NCBI GenBank assembly: GCA_009774375.1
Contig: VSNO01000100.1
Span: 1 to 16,974, forward strand
DNA: 16,974 nucleotides
Source of the DNA: Lachnospiraceae bacterium
GTDB lineage: Bacteria; Bacillota; Clostridia; Lachnospirales; Lachnospiraceae
Direction: 5' to 3'
Part shown: positions 6,976 to 14,023 of the stretch, one piece after another
Numbering within the stretch: position 1 is the first letter of the stretch
How the letters are laid out: every line of letters starts with the position of its first letter
Program-made: the position numbers and the translations under genes
Notes under the pieces: model-generated
What the model saw: only the letters and a program-made list of their open reading frames with translations
What the model was told of the DNA's origin: nothing
Database searches by the model: none

Positions 6976-8571
6976 ATGACAGACACGGCATTGAAAAATG
7001 CGTTTTACGGCGCAGATTCAGCCAGTTCGGTCAATCCAGCATTGAGATCGCTGAATTCGAAGTCCGTGGCAGGCGCACAGAAGACGGACGGTTCCGCACA
7101 GGATTTTGGTGCGGTGCTTGACAAGACAGCACAGAAGTATGAACAGAAATCAGGGAAGCCTGTGCAGGCGGCGGACAGCAGTACGAAGTCCCAGACCCGG
7201 CAGTCTGAGAAGGAGTCTGCAGGGCTGCAGAGTGATCAGGCGGCGGAGGATACAGGCGCGGACATGAAAGCGGTGGAATCCGAAGCAGCGTGTGACACAC
7301 AGGAGACTGCAGGGGAATCCGAAGCAGTGACAGCTGAGGAGCCTGTCGGTGAGTTTGGCAGGATCGAGGAGCCTGTCGATGAGATCGCAAATGCGTTGGA
7401 GCAGATCATCGAACAGATCAAACAGATCCTGGGAATCACAGATGAGGAACTTCTGGCCGGTATGGAGACAGTGGGATTACAGCCCTATGACCTGCTGAAT
7501 ACCGACAATATGGCCCAGCTCGTGGCTGCGATATCCGGTGAGGATTCGGCGATCAGCCTTGTCGCAGACGAGAAGCTCTACACGGCACTGCAGGAGATCA
7601 CCCAGACAGTGGACACACAGGTGGAAAATCTGCTGACGGACACAGGACTTACCAGCGAGGAGTTCGACGCGGTACTGCAGAAGCTTCAGGAGATGCAGAG
7701 CCAGAAGCTCGGGGAGCAGATCCAGGAACCAGAGAAGGATCCGCAGACACTGCCATTTGGAGAACCGTCAGAGGAGCCCGCGGTGGAGGATCAGGCGGCA
7801 GCGAAGGAGCCGGTGATCATCAGGGAGGACAATACCAGGACGGAGGAACAGCCTGCAAAGCAGTATGATACACTTCCGGAGAATCAGCAGGAAAATCCGA
7901 CAGAGATCGGTGCAAAGGCCCAGACACAGAACACCGGGAAGGACACAAAGGGCAGTGAAGATAAGGATTCCGGGAACTTCGGACAGAACAACACAGCACA
8001 GAATTTCCAGGATCATCCCAGCGGGGTGAGCGACGCGGCAGTGGCAGAAGGGGTTGAGAAGTACACTTCTGAGAGTACGGAGAACATCCTGAGGCAGCTC
8101 GCAGACATGGTAAAGATCGTCAAGAATGAAAATCTCACAGAGATGGAACTGCAGCTTCACCCGGCGAGTCTCGGCACAGTCAACGTTTCGCTGACGACAA
8201 AGGGCGGGATGGTGACAGCGGAGTTCACCACACAGAACGAGGCAGTGAAGGCGGCGATCGAGGCGCAGGCGACGCAGCTGAGGGCAAATCTCGAGGAGCA
8301 GGGCGTCAAGGTTGAGGCGATCGAGGTGTCGGTGGAGAGCCATCAGATGGAGCGCAATCTCGATAAGAACGGACAGGAGCAGCAGAGACAGGCACAGGAG
8401 CAGGAGAACATGCGCGTCCAGGGAATGCGCAGAGGCAGGAGCAGCATCAATCTCAGGGCATTCGCCGACGGGGAGGAACTGGAAGGCGAGATGCAGGGAG
8501 CAGATGACGCGACCAGGATCGCCATGGAGATCATGGCGGCGAACGGAAACACGATGGATTTACTGGCATAA
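6976..8571 (+). CDS. fliK: Flagellar hook-length control protein FliK
   Basis: FliK is an exported molecular ruler that measures hook length and switches export from hook to filament proteins. I choose ATG 6976 (531 residues) because AAAGGAGG (6961-6968) is 7 nt upstream. The nearby ATG 6970 is only 1 nt from it. The first 370 residues are low-complexity, acidic and Gln/Glu/Ser/Thr-rich, as expected for the ruler part. A helical patch lies at about 135-235. The conserved C-terminal switch domain is at about 370-455, with LQLHPASLG beginning near residue 391 and then GGMVTAEF and the EEQGVKVEAIEVSVE strand. The Arg/Gln-rich tail is variable. A 187-bp leader with repeats, promoter and hairpin precedes the gene. 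Confidence 0.93.
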   Translation: MTDTALKNAFYGADSASSVNPALRSLNSKSVAGAQKTDGSAQDFGAVLDKTAQKYEQKSGKPVQAADSSTKSQTRQSEKESAGLQSDQAAEDTGADMKAVESEAACDTQETAGESEAVTAEEPVGEFGRIEEPVDEIANALEQIIEQIKQILGITDEELLAGMETVGLQPYDLLNTDNMAQLVAAISGEDSAISLVADEKLYTALQEITQTVDTQVENLLTDTGLTSEEFDAVLQKLQEMQSQKLGEQIQEPEKDPQTLPFGEPSEEPAVEDQAAAKEPVIIREDNTRTEEQPAKQYDTLPENQQENPTEIGAKAQTQNTGKDTKGSEDKDSGNFGQNNTAQNFQDHPSGVSDAAVAEGVEKYTSESTENILRQLADMVKIVKNENLTEMELQLHPASLGTVNVSLTTKGGMVTAEFTTQNEAVKAAIEAQATQLRANLEEQGVKVEAIEVSVESHQMERNLDKNGQEQQRQAQEQENMRVQGMRRGRSSINLRAFADGEELEGEMQGADDATRIAMEIMAANGNTMDLLA

Positions 8572-8601
8572 ATCAATTGAAAAAAGGAGAGAGGTGGACA
8601 T

Positions 8602-9456
8602 ATGGCAGGTATATTAGCGCCGGTCGATGAGAATGGCAATCTGATCACAAATACGCATTCGGGAGACTCGCTGAAAAAGGGAAAAGACAAAAATGCGGTG
8701 GACAGTGACATGTTCCTGACACTTCTGGTGGCGGAGATGCAGAATCAGGATCCGCTGGAGCCGACGAGCAATACCGAGTGGGTATCGCAGTATGCGACAT
8801 TCACACAGGTACAGCAGATGAGCGAGATGGCACAGTCTGTCGATGTGCTGAGGGCAAACAACCTGATCGGCAAGGAAGTGATCATGAAGACGACGAGCGA
8901 GAAGACAGGGGATGTCAACTACACGCAGGGAACAGTCGATTACGTCGAGATGGAGGAAGGCAAGCCGCTGCTTGTCATCAATGGAAACAAGTTCTCGATC
9001 AGCGACCTCGATACGATCGTCAGTCCGGAGTACTCGAAGGCATATGAGATGTACGATACGCTCAAGGGCATGATCAACGGACTGCCCAGCATCAAATTTG
9101 CGGATAAGTCTTATGAAAATGTCATACAGGGTGCACTCGATTACTACAATACTATGGATGAGTATCAGAAGCATTATATGGAGATCTATGGTTCTGAGGA
9201 GATGAATACACTCGCGGAGTGGAAGCATGCGTTGGAAGTTCTCGGTGTGAAGTTCAAGGACAACACGACAACCGATGACAAGAAGGCATCTCTTGACGAT
9301 ATCCTGGAGAGCTTCAACACAAAGATGAATGCGATACTCGACAAGCTGAATCTCCTGACGGAGAACAAGACGCCGTCGACGGAGGACACCGATCAGGACA
9401 AAGAGGACGAGGGCGGCAAGACAGAAGACGGGGACGGCAAGACAGAGAACGCATAG
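8602..9456 (+). CDS. flgD: Flagellar hook cap protein FlgD, with long C-terminal extension
   Basis: FlgD forms the cap that guides hook subunit (FlgE) assembly. The conserved N-terminal signature is at about residues 35-75, including DMFLTLLVAEMQNQDPLEP and TEWVSQYATFTQVQQM. A small beta domain follows (about 88-142, with NNLIGKEV and KPLLVINGNKFSISDLDTI). Many Firmicutes FlgD proteins end near here at about 140 residues. This one continues to 284 with a helical segment (about 145-255) and a very acidic Lys/Glu/Asp/Gly tail. I do not recognise the extension. The ATG is preceded by GAGGTGG (8591-8597), 30 bp after fliK. Confidence 0.94.
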   Translation: MAGILAPVDENGNLITNTHSGDSLKKGKDKNAVDSDMFLTLLVAEMQNQDPLEPTSNTEWVSQYATFTQVQQMSEMAQSVDVLRANNLIGKEVIMKTTSEKTGDVNYTQGTVDYVEMEEGKPLLVINGNKFSISDLDTIVSPEYSKAYEMYDTLKGMINGLPSIKFADKSYENVIQGALDYYNTMDEYQKHYMEIYGSEEMNTLAEWKHALEVLGVKFKDNTTTDDKKASLDDILESFNTKMNAILDKLNLLTENKTPSTEDTDQDKEDEGGKTEDGDGKTENA

Positions 9457-9480
9457 GTTTTATGAGAGGGAGGGGTTCAA

Positions 9481-9888
9481 ATGAATGTGAAAAACAGTCA
9501 GTTCCTTTCCATTGAACAGCTGCAGGATCAGTATCTGAAACAGCAGAAAGCCAATTCGGGCAGCAGAGTGCCGCAGGGCATGAGTTTTGAGGAGATCCTA
9601 CAGAAACAGCAGGCACCAGCGCGGCAGGCTGTGGAGAATGTACGGTTTTCAAAGCATGCGGCAAACAGGCTGAATGACAGGAATATCGAATTGACAGACA
9701 GACAACTGGAAAGGTTGAATGACGGCACGAAAAAGGCGGGCGAGAAGGGGATTAGGGACTCTCTGGTGCTCGTGGACCAGCTTGCATTTATCGTGAACAC
9801 CAAGAGCAACACAGTCATCACAGCGATGGATCAGACAGAAGCGGATGAAAATATCTACACAAACATTGATGGAGCCGTGATTATCTAA
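9481..9888 (+). CDS. Flagellar operon protein, TIGR02530 family
   Basis: This 135-residue protein matches the small TIGR02530 family, often encoded between flgD and flgE in Firmicutes. The signature is RFSKHAANRLNDRNIELT (about 55-72), then a predicted helix ending in KKAGEKGIRDSLVLVD, a beta pair LAFIVNTKSNTVITAMD, and the closing NIDGAVII. The N-terminal 50 residues are Gln-rich and variable. The biochemical role is unsettled, but association with hook assembly is consistent across genomes. GGGAGGGG (9468-9475) precedes the ATG by 5 nt, and the gene follows flgD by 24 bp. Confidence 0.88.
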   Translation: MNVKNSQFLSIEQLQDQYLKQQKANSGSRVPQGMSFEEILQKQQAPARQAVENVRFSKHAANRLNDRNIELTDRQLERLNDGTKKAGEKGIRDSLVLVDQLAFIVNTKSNTVITAMDQTEADENIYTNIDGAVII

Positions 9889-9995
9889 TACAGGATGTGA
9901 GACAGAGCCGGACCTTTTAAGGAGGCTTGGGATCCCTCGGAATGACGGATGAGGGGAAGATAAACGGCAAATATGATTTAGGAGGTCACTTAATT

Positions 9996-12038
9996 ATGAT
10001 GAGATCACTTTTCTCTGGTGTATCAGGTCTCAGGACACACCAGACAAGAATGGACGTTATTGGTAACAACATTGCAAACGTAAACACGACAGCATTCAAG
10101 GCAAAGCAGATGAACTTCTCCGATATGCTGTACCAGACGACGCAGGCGGCGACAGGCGCCAATGCGGCAAACGGCACAGGCGGTACGAACCCCAGGCAGA
10201 TCGGTCTGGGCGTGAAGGCGGCGGCGATCAATACGACCATCACGCAGGAGGGCGCGAACCAGTCGACAGGAAACCCGTTTGACCTGAAGATCTCCGGCGA
10301 GGCGTTCTTCGTGGTGAGTGACGGTACGAGTACATACTACACGAGAGACGGATCGTTCGACGTGGACGACGCAGGCAACCTCTGTATGGCGAGCACCGGA
10401 TACATCGTGCAGGGCTGGGGCGTCGACAATGAGGGCAGGATCGTAAAGGGTACTGTCGGACCGATCAACACCAGGACGAGTAATGAATACGCGGCAGACG
10501 CGACACAGAATGCGCAGATTGCGGGAATCATTGACAGGGATGACGTCGCTCTGCAGACAGAGAACGGCAAGATCGTCAATTTTGAGGTCTATGACAGCGC
10601 AGGGTACGCTTATAATATGAAGTTTGGCATCCTGCCGAAGACGCGCGAGGTGACGACAGTAAGAGAAACACTGAATACAGAGAATGAGTGGGGTCCTTCT
10701 GCTACGATCTATAAGGTTGATACATCGAAACTGACATATACCGAAGATGGGACGGGAAGAAAGCTCACCGCAACAGATATGCCTCAGGAGCTGCTCGATA
10801 AACTGGAGAATGCAGTGCGGACAGCAGTGAACGGCGGTACTGCGGCTCCTGGGATCACAGTTACACCAGGACATAACATGGGAGATGCAGGTGAATGGGC
10901 AACAGTCGATATGAAAGCTTTTATCGATGGTGATCCGGATCTGGCTGGCAAGGTTCTTGAGAATGGTGATCTGTATAATATGACCCTTAAAGTTAACTTC
11001 TCCGGCGGAACAGGTTTTGTGAAGTCCCAGCCGACATCATTCCCGGTGACAGATGCAGTAACGATACCGGAAGAGGCTATAGAAGCATTTTATGATGCAG
11101 GAACGACAAATACGGACGGAACGATAACATACAATTTTAAGGCGGCAACGGGTTCTGTCACATCTATCAAGCAGACCTATACAGATGATGATGGGAAGAC
11201 AGTGACAAAATACCAGTTTAAGGATGCCAATGGAACCGTAATTCAGGCTGATAACGGTACAGGAACGATGGTGGATGCAGGAACCGTTTATGGGGAGGCG
11301 ATCATGAAGCTTCTCAACCTGGGCAAGAAGTCTGATACGGTCAATCCGTATACGACACAGACAGAGATGACGGAATCGCAGGTGGTCGACAAGGAGTATA
11401 CCCTGAAACTGCTGGGACTGACGAGTTCCGATGGAAAAGAGATCAATATTGATGCGCTGACCAATAACGGGGGCGCTTCATGGGATCTGATGTTCAATAA
11501 GTCGGATGGATCTTTCAGCTATGTAGGTACAGAGGGGCAGTCTTCCATCACAGTGGCGCTGAATTCGATCAACACAGACGGAAACTTCTCGAACCTCACC
11601 ATCGATCTGTCAGACACTTCCAATGTGGGTAACGACCATAAGTCAACCGTGGAAGGCAAGCGTCTTGACGGAACAAAGGTTGGAAAGCTGCTCGGCGTGT
11701 CCGTTGGAACGGACGGTATCGTCACGGCAAGCTACAGCAACGGCCATATCACGACACTCGGACAGATCTGCGTCGCAAAATTTGCGAATGCCATGGGACT
11801 TGAGAACTCTGGCGACAACCTCTACCAGACAACAGCGAGCTCCGGCGACGCGGCCCTCGTAGACATCAAGGCAGAAGGGATCGGCTCGATCACCAGCGGT
11901 ATCCTCGAGATGTCAAACGTAGACCTCTCACAGCAGTTTACCGACATGATCACGACCCAGAGAGGCTTCCAGGCAAACAGCCGTACCATCACGGTATCGG
12001 ATACACTGCTCGAGGAGCTGATCAATCTGAAGAGATAA
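9996..12038 (+). CDS. flgE: Flagellar hook protein FlgE
   Basis: FlgE is the structural subunit of the flexible hook, exported through the flagellar channel. The N-terminal D0/D1 signature is complete: MMRSLFSGVSGLRTHQTRM, then GNNIANVNTTAFKA. The C-terminal D0 helix is typical (QQFTDMITTQRGFQANSR and VSDTLLEELINLKR). I choose ATG 9996 (680 residues) because AGGAGGT lies 10 nt upstream and the family start fits; ATG 9999 is possible. The length is well above a minimal FlgE (about 400) owing to a large central region (about residues 210-520) rich in Thr, Asp, Gly and Asn. This is the surface D2/D3 part that varies between species. The central part uses visibly more AT-rich codons than the ends. 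It is the last gene before a strong terminator. Confidence 0.95.
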   Translation: MMRSLFSGVSGLRTHQTRMDVIGNNIANVNTTAFKAKQMNFSDMLYQTTQAATGANAANGTGGTNPRQIGLGVKAAAINTTITQEGANQSTGNPFDLKISGEAFFVVSDGTSTYYTRDGSFDVDDAGNLCMASTGYIVQGWGVDNEGRIVKGTVGPINTRTSNEYAADATQNAQIAGIIDRDDVALQTENGKIVNFEVYDSAGYAYNMKFGILPKTREVTTVRETLNTENEWGPSATIYKVDTSKLTYTEDGTGRKLTATDMPQELLDKLENAVRTAVNGGTAAPGITVTPGHNMGDAGEWATVDMKAFIDGDPDLAGKVLENGDLYNMTLKVNFSGGTGFVKSQPTSFPVTDAVTIPEEAIEAFYDAGTTNTDGTITYNFKAATGSVTSIKQTYTDDDGKTVTKYQFKDANGTVIQADNGTGTMVDAGTVYGEAIMKLLNLGKKSDTVNPYTTQTEMTESQVVDKEYTLKLLGLTSSDGKEINIDALTNNGGASWDLMFNKSDGSFSYVGTEGQSSITVALNSINTDGNFSNLTIDLSDTSNVGNDHKSTVEGKRLDGTKVGKLLGVSVGTDGIVTASYSNGHITTLGQICVAKFANAMGLENSGDNLYQTTASSGDAALVDIKAEGIGSITSGILEMSNVDLSQQFTDMITTQRGFQANSRTITVSDTLLEELINLKR

Positions 12039-12089
12039 TAACAACATTTTCTGATCAAAGAGCTGACAATCTAACCGAATCTAGATCAA

Positions 12090-12139
12090 CAGAAACCCGG
12101 ACAGGTACGCCTGTCCGGGTTTCTGAGCTAATATTTTTA
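12090..12139 (+). terminator. Intrinsic terminator after flgE
   Basis: A 16-bp perfect stem (12090-12105 with 12110-12125; arm core AGAAACCCGGACAGG) with a TACG tetraloop lies about 50 nt after the flgE stop. An AT-rich stretch with a TTTTT run follows about 9 nt later. The T-run is not immediately adjacent, but stem strength and position support termination of the flagellar transcript. Confidence 0.85.
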
Positions 12140-12233
12140 ATCCCTCCCAAGTCGTAACTTTGTTGAGGACAGTGATGGACTGTATCTCGTCTGGTTTCAC
12201 TCTTTAGGACTTTTCCATAAGAAATGAATAATA

Positions 12234-12277
12234 AAACAGTCTATAGACCCGCTTAACAACAGATCTATAGACTGTTT
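12234..12277 (-). terminator. Terminator of the tRNA-Trp transcript
   Basis: Perfect 14-bp arms (12234-12247 and 12264-12277, AAACAGTCTATAGA) are separated by 16 nt. On the - strand the second arm runs into TTTTATTATT, an adequate U-tract. It begins 7 nt past the tRNA-Trp 3' end. Confidence 0.8.
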
Positions 12278-12284
12278 CCAAATA

Positions 12285-12355
12285 CAGGGGCAGCAAGAAT
12301 CGAACTCGCATTGACGGTTTTGGAGACCGCTGTTCTACCGTTGAACTATGCCCCT
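12285..12355 (-). tRNA. tRNA-Trp (anticodon CCA)
   Basis: Read on the - strand, the 71-nt cloverleaf has acceptor arms AGGGGCA and TGCCCCT with G as discriminator. The D-arm contains AGTTCAACGGTAGAAC. The anticodon stem-loop GCGGT-CTCCAAA-ACCGT gives anticodon CCA. The T-arm is GTTCGATTC. The CCA tail is not encoded. It is followed by a hairpin terminator and preceded by its own promoter. Confidence 0.96.
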
Positions 12356-12396
12356 TCAGTCAGCCTATGTAAGTCATCTGCTCACTGACGAATTAT

Positions 12397-12426
12397 AGTA
12401 TAGCACAGAATGGGATAAAAAATCAA
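12397..12426 (-). promoter_or_regulatory. Promoter for tRNA-Trp
   Basis: On the - strand, TTGATT (12421-12426) and TATACT (12397-12402) are 18 bp apart. This sigma-A type promoter starts about 35 nt before the mature tRNA 5' end. A second TATAAT overlaps (12392-12397) but lacks a -35 at proper distance. Confidence 0.6.
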
Positions 12427-12464
12427 GCAAAAAGTAAAAATAATTGCATAATTTTTGCATGGAT

Positions 12465-12686
12465 CTATTTATCCCTGTTCGCTGCCTTCTTTAACTGGTA
12501 CTGGACAACGAATCTCTTCACGATCCTGTCAGTGTGTGTGGAGACGATATACTGGATCTCGTCGAGATTCATACCGGAATCAAATGCCTTCTGGAGTGCT
12601 GTGTCAAATCCGGTGCCTGAAAGATCGGAGTCAAAAGCCGCTGCGGCCTCGTTTACAGTGGAACGGTCGTCGTTAAAGATACTCAT
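12465..12686 (-). CDS. Small hypothetical protein (73 aa)
   Basis: I do not recognise this protein. It is acidic at the N-terminus with an Ala-rich patch (NEAAAAFDSD). A central helix-like segment (FDTALQKAFDSGMNLDEIQYIVSTHTDRIVKRF) follows, and the end is basic. There is no signal peptide or membrane segment. It looks real because AAAGGGG lies 6 nt upstream of the ATG and a near-consensus promoter lies about 55 bp farther up. The pattern 'SGMNLDEIQYIV' resembles small helical domains, but a function cannot be assigned. It is divergent from the HTH gene at 12881. Confidence 0.75.
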   Translation of the reverse strand: MSIFNDDRSTVNEAAAAFDSDLSGTGFDTALQKAFDSGMNLDEIQYIVSTHTDRIVKRFVVQYQLKKAANRDK

Positions 12687-12738
12687 AAAAATCCCCTTTC
12701 ACAATTCTGAAATTTAGAAATGAATACAGAACAATTTT

Positions 12739-12767
12739 ATTATAGCAACATACTGCGAAAGCGTCAA
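12739..12767 (-). promoter_or_regulatory. Promoter for the 73-aa gene
   Basis: On the - strand, TTGACG (12762-12767), a 17-bp spacer ending in TTGC, and TATAAT (12739-12744) form a near-consensus sigma-A promoter. It is about 53 bp upstream of the start codon. Confidence 0.75.
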
Positions 12768-12798
12768 CATCTAAAATTCTGACGAAATGATATATTGA

Positions 12799-12828
12799 TT
12801 GACAGTAATACGGGCTAAGGCGTATAAT
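12799..12828 (+). promoter_or_regulatory. Promoter for the HTH-CheC-YihY operon
   Basis: TTGACA (12799-12804), an 18-bp spacer and TATAAT (12823-12828) give perfect -35 and -10 hexamers about 53 bp before the first start codon. It is divergent from the promoter at 12739-12767; the two -35 boxes are only 31 bp apart. Confidence 0.8.
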
Positions 12829-12880
12829 AATTTTATATAGTCAGCAGATAAAATTATGTATTGGGGGATAGGGAACAGAG

Positions 12881-13384
12881 ATGGCGGGATTCGATAAGGA
12901 TGCGTTTTGGCTCAGGATATTGTCCTTTTACAATGAGGCAAAGGACAATAATTATATCATTAAGCTTGATGAGGAGCAGGTTCGGGAGCTCAAGGCACTT
13001 TATATTGATCTGTACATACCGATGGAAAATCTGGGGCATTACGATGACGAGGCGATAATGAAAAAGATGATGACAGCGGTTACATCAATGTACAGGGTTG
13101 ACAAGGATACTATGGGAAATTCAGGGGAGATCGTTCAGCTGGTCAACACTGTGAATTATGACGGCAGGAATCTGTATATCCGATTCGCAAGGATATCTCC
13201 GGTAAAAATGCGGCGTCTGGAGCTGGGAAAGACAAGGCAGCAGATCGCGGAGCGCATGGGGTACAGTGTGTCTGCGGTCAAAAATTGTGAGGCATCCTTC
13301 TGTGATCTGACCAGACAGCCTGAGAAACTTGTGCTCAAGCTTGCAAGGGCATTGGAATGTGAACCGGAAACACTGATGCAGTAG
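12881..13384 (+). CDS. Helix-turn-helix (XRE/Cro-type) protein with unknown N-terminal domain
   Basis: This 167-residue protein has a C-terminal HTH_3/XRE-like DNA-binding domain at about 106-166. SPVKMRRLELGKTRQQIAERMGYSVSAVKNCE contains the recognition helix and the usual Gly turn. The first 100 residues are helical and then strand-forming, with no domain I recognise. They may bind a ligand or partner. It is the first gene of a likely three-gene operon, 16 bp before the CheC-like gene, so it could be a local regulator of that operon and of the divergent 73-aa gene. Ribosome site GGGGATAGGGA is 6-10 nt upstream. The DNA-binding call is sound; targets are inferred. Confidence 0.85.
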   Translation: MAGFDKDAFWLRILSFYNEAKDNNYIIKLDEEQVRELKALYIDLYIPMENLGHYDDEAIMKKMMTAVTSMYRVDKDTMGNSGEIVQLVNTVNYDGRNLYIRFARISPVKMRRLELGKTRQQIAERMGYSVSAVKNCEASFCDLTRQPEKLVLKLARALECEPETLMQ

Positions 13385-13400
13385 AAATGGGAGGTATGTG

Positions 13401-14021
13401 ATGAGCAGCCATTTTTTTTCGGAGTTGGAAATAGACGCGATCGGGGAAATATCAAATATATGTCTGGGGAGTTCGGCATCGACGCTCAGTATGCTGGTGC
13501 GCCAGACAGTGGATATCACGCCCCCGATGGTAGAGATCGTTGAGAAGAGCGAGTATACGAAAAATGTGTCCTCCAAGAAGGTCTTTGTGAAGGTCAATTA
13601 TGTGGAGGGCGTCAAAGGGTGCAGCATACTGATGCTGGAGGAGCAGGATGCCAAGGCGATCGCTGATCTGATGATGGGAAGTGACGGAAACGGCGATTTC
13701 GCCAAAATGGATCTGGGTGAGCTTCATATGAGTGCAGTCTCGGAGGCGATGAATCAGATGATGGGGGCGGCAGCGACTTCCATGAGCGTCATGCTTGAGC
13801 GCAAGACAGACATATCGACGCCGGAGGCAAAATTCATGCAGGATGGCGAGTATCTGGCATATGAATTTCCTGACGATGACCGGTTTGTGAAGGTTGGGTT
13901 CAGGATGAAGGTTGGGGATATCATCGACAGTCCGGTAGTGCAGCTCTATCCGCATGATCTTGGCAAGGCGATCAGTGATCTGTTCCTGATCAGGAAGGCA
14001 AAAGAAAAGGGACAACAGTAA
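13401..14021 (+). CDS. cheC: CheC-like CheY-P phosphatase
   Basis: CheC/FliY proteins dephosphorylate CheY-P to adjust chemotaxis signalling. The 206-residue product is close to B. subtilis CheC (about 209) and lacks the FliN-like C-terminal domain of FliY. It has the two-fold repeat with both active sites: ELEIDAIGEISNI (E16, N19) followed by Pro near 41, and LGELHMSAVSEAMNQ (E115, N118) followed by Pro 141. CheX would normally show one such site. I choose ATG 13401 because GGGAGG (13389-13394) is 6 nt upstream; GTG 13398 is the alternative. It lies between an HTH gene and a YihY-type gene rather than among che genes, and only 2 bp precede the next gene. Confidence 0.85.
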   Translation: MSSHFFSELEIDAIGEISNICLGSSASTLSMLVRQTVDITPPMVEIVEKSEYTKNVSSKKVFVKVNYVEGVKGCSILMLEEQDAKAIADLMMGSDGNGDFAKMDLGELHMSAVSEAMNQMMGAAATSMSVMLERKTDISTPEAKFMQDGEYLAYEFPDDDRFVKVGFRMKVGDIIDSPVVQLYPHDLGKAISDLFLIRKAKEKGQQ

Positions 14022-14023
14022 GA

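Noticed and set aside
9927..9995. TTG 9927 as the start of flgE
   Set aside because: Its GGAGG is only 1 nt away, the extra 23 residues do not look like FlgE, and ATG 9996 has AGGAGG at 10 nt followed by the family N-terminus.
12126..12233. Possible small gene or RNA between the two terminators
   Set aside because: Only very short frames and a weak 5-bp inverted repeat (ACAGT/ACTGT) are seen; nothing supportable.
12532..12717. A short + strand frame opposite the 73-aa gene
   Set aside because: No ribosome site or promoter, whereas the - strand gene has both.
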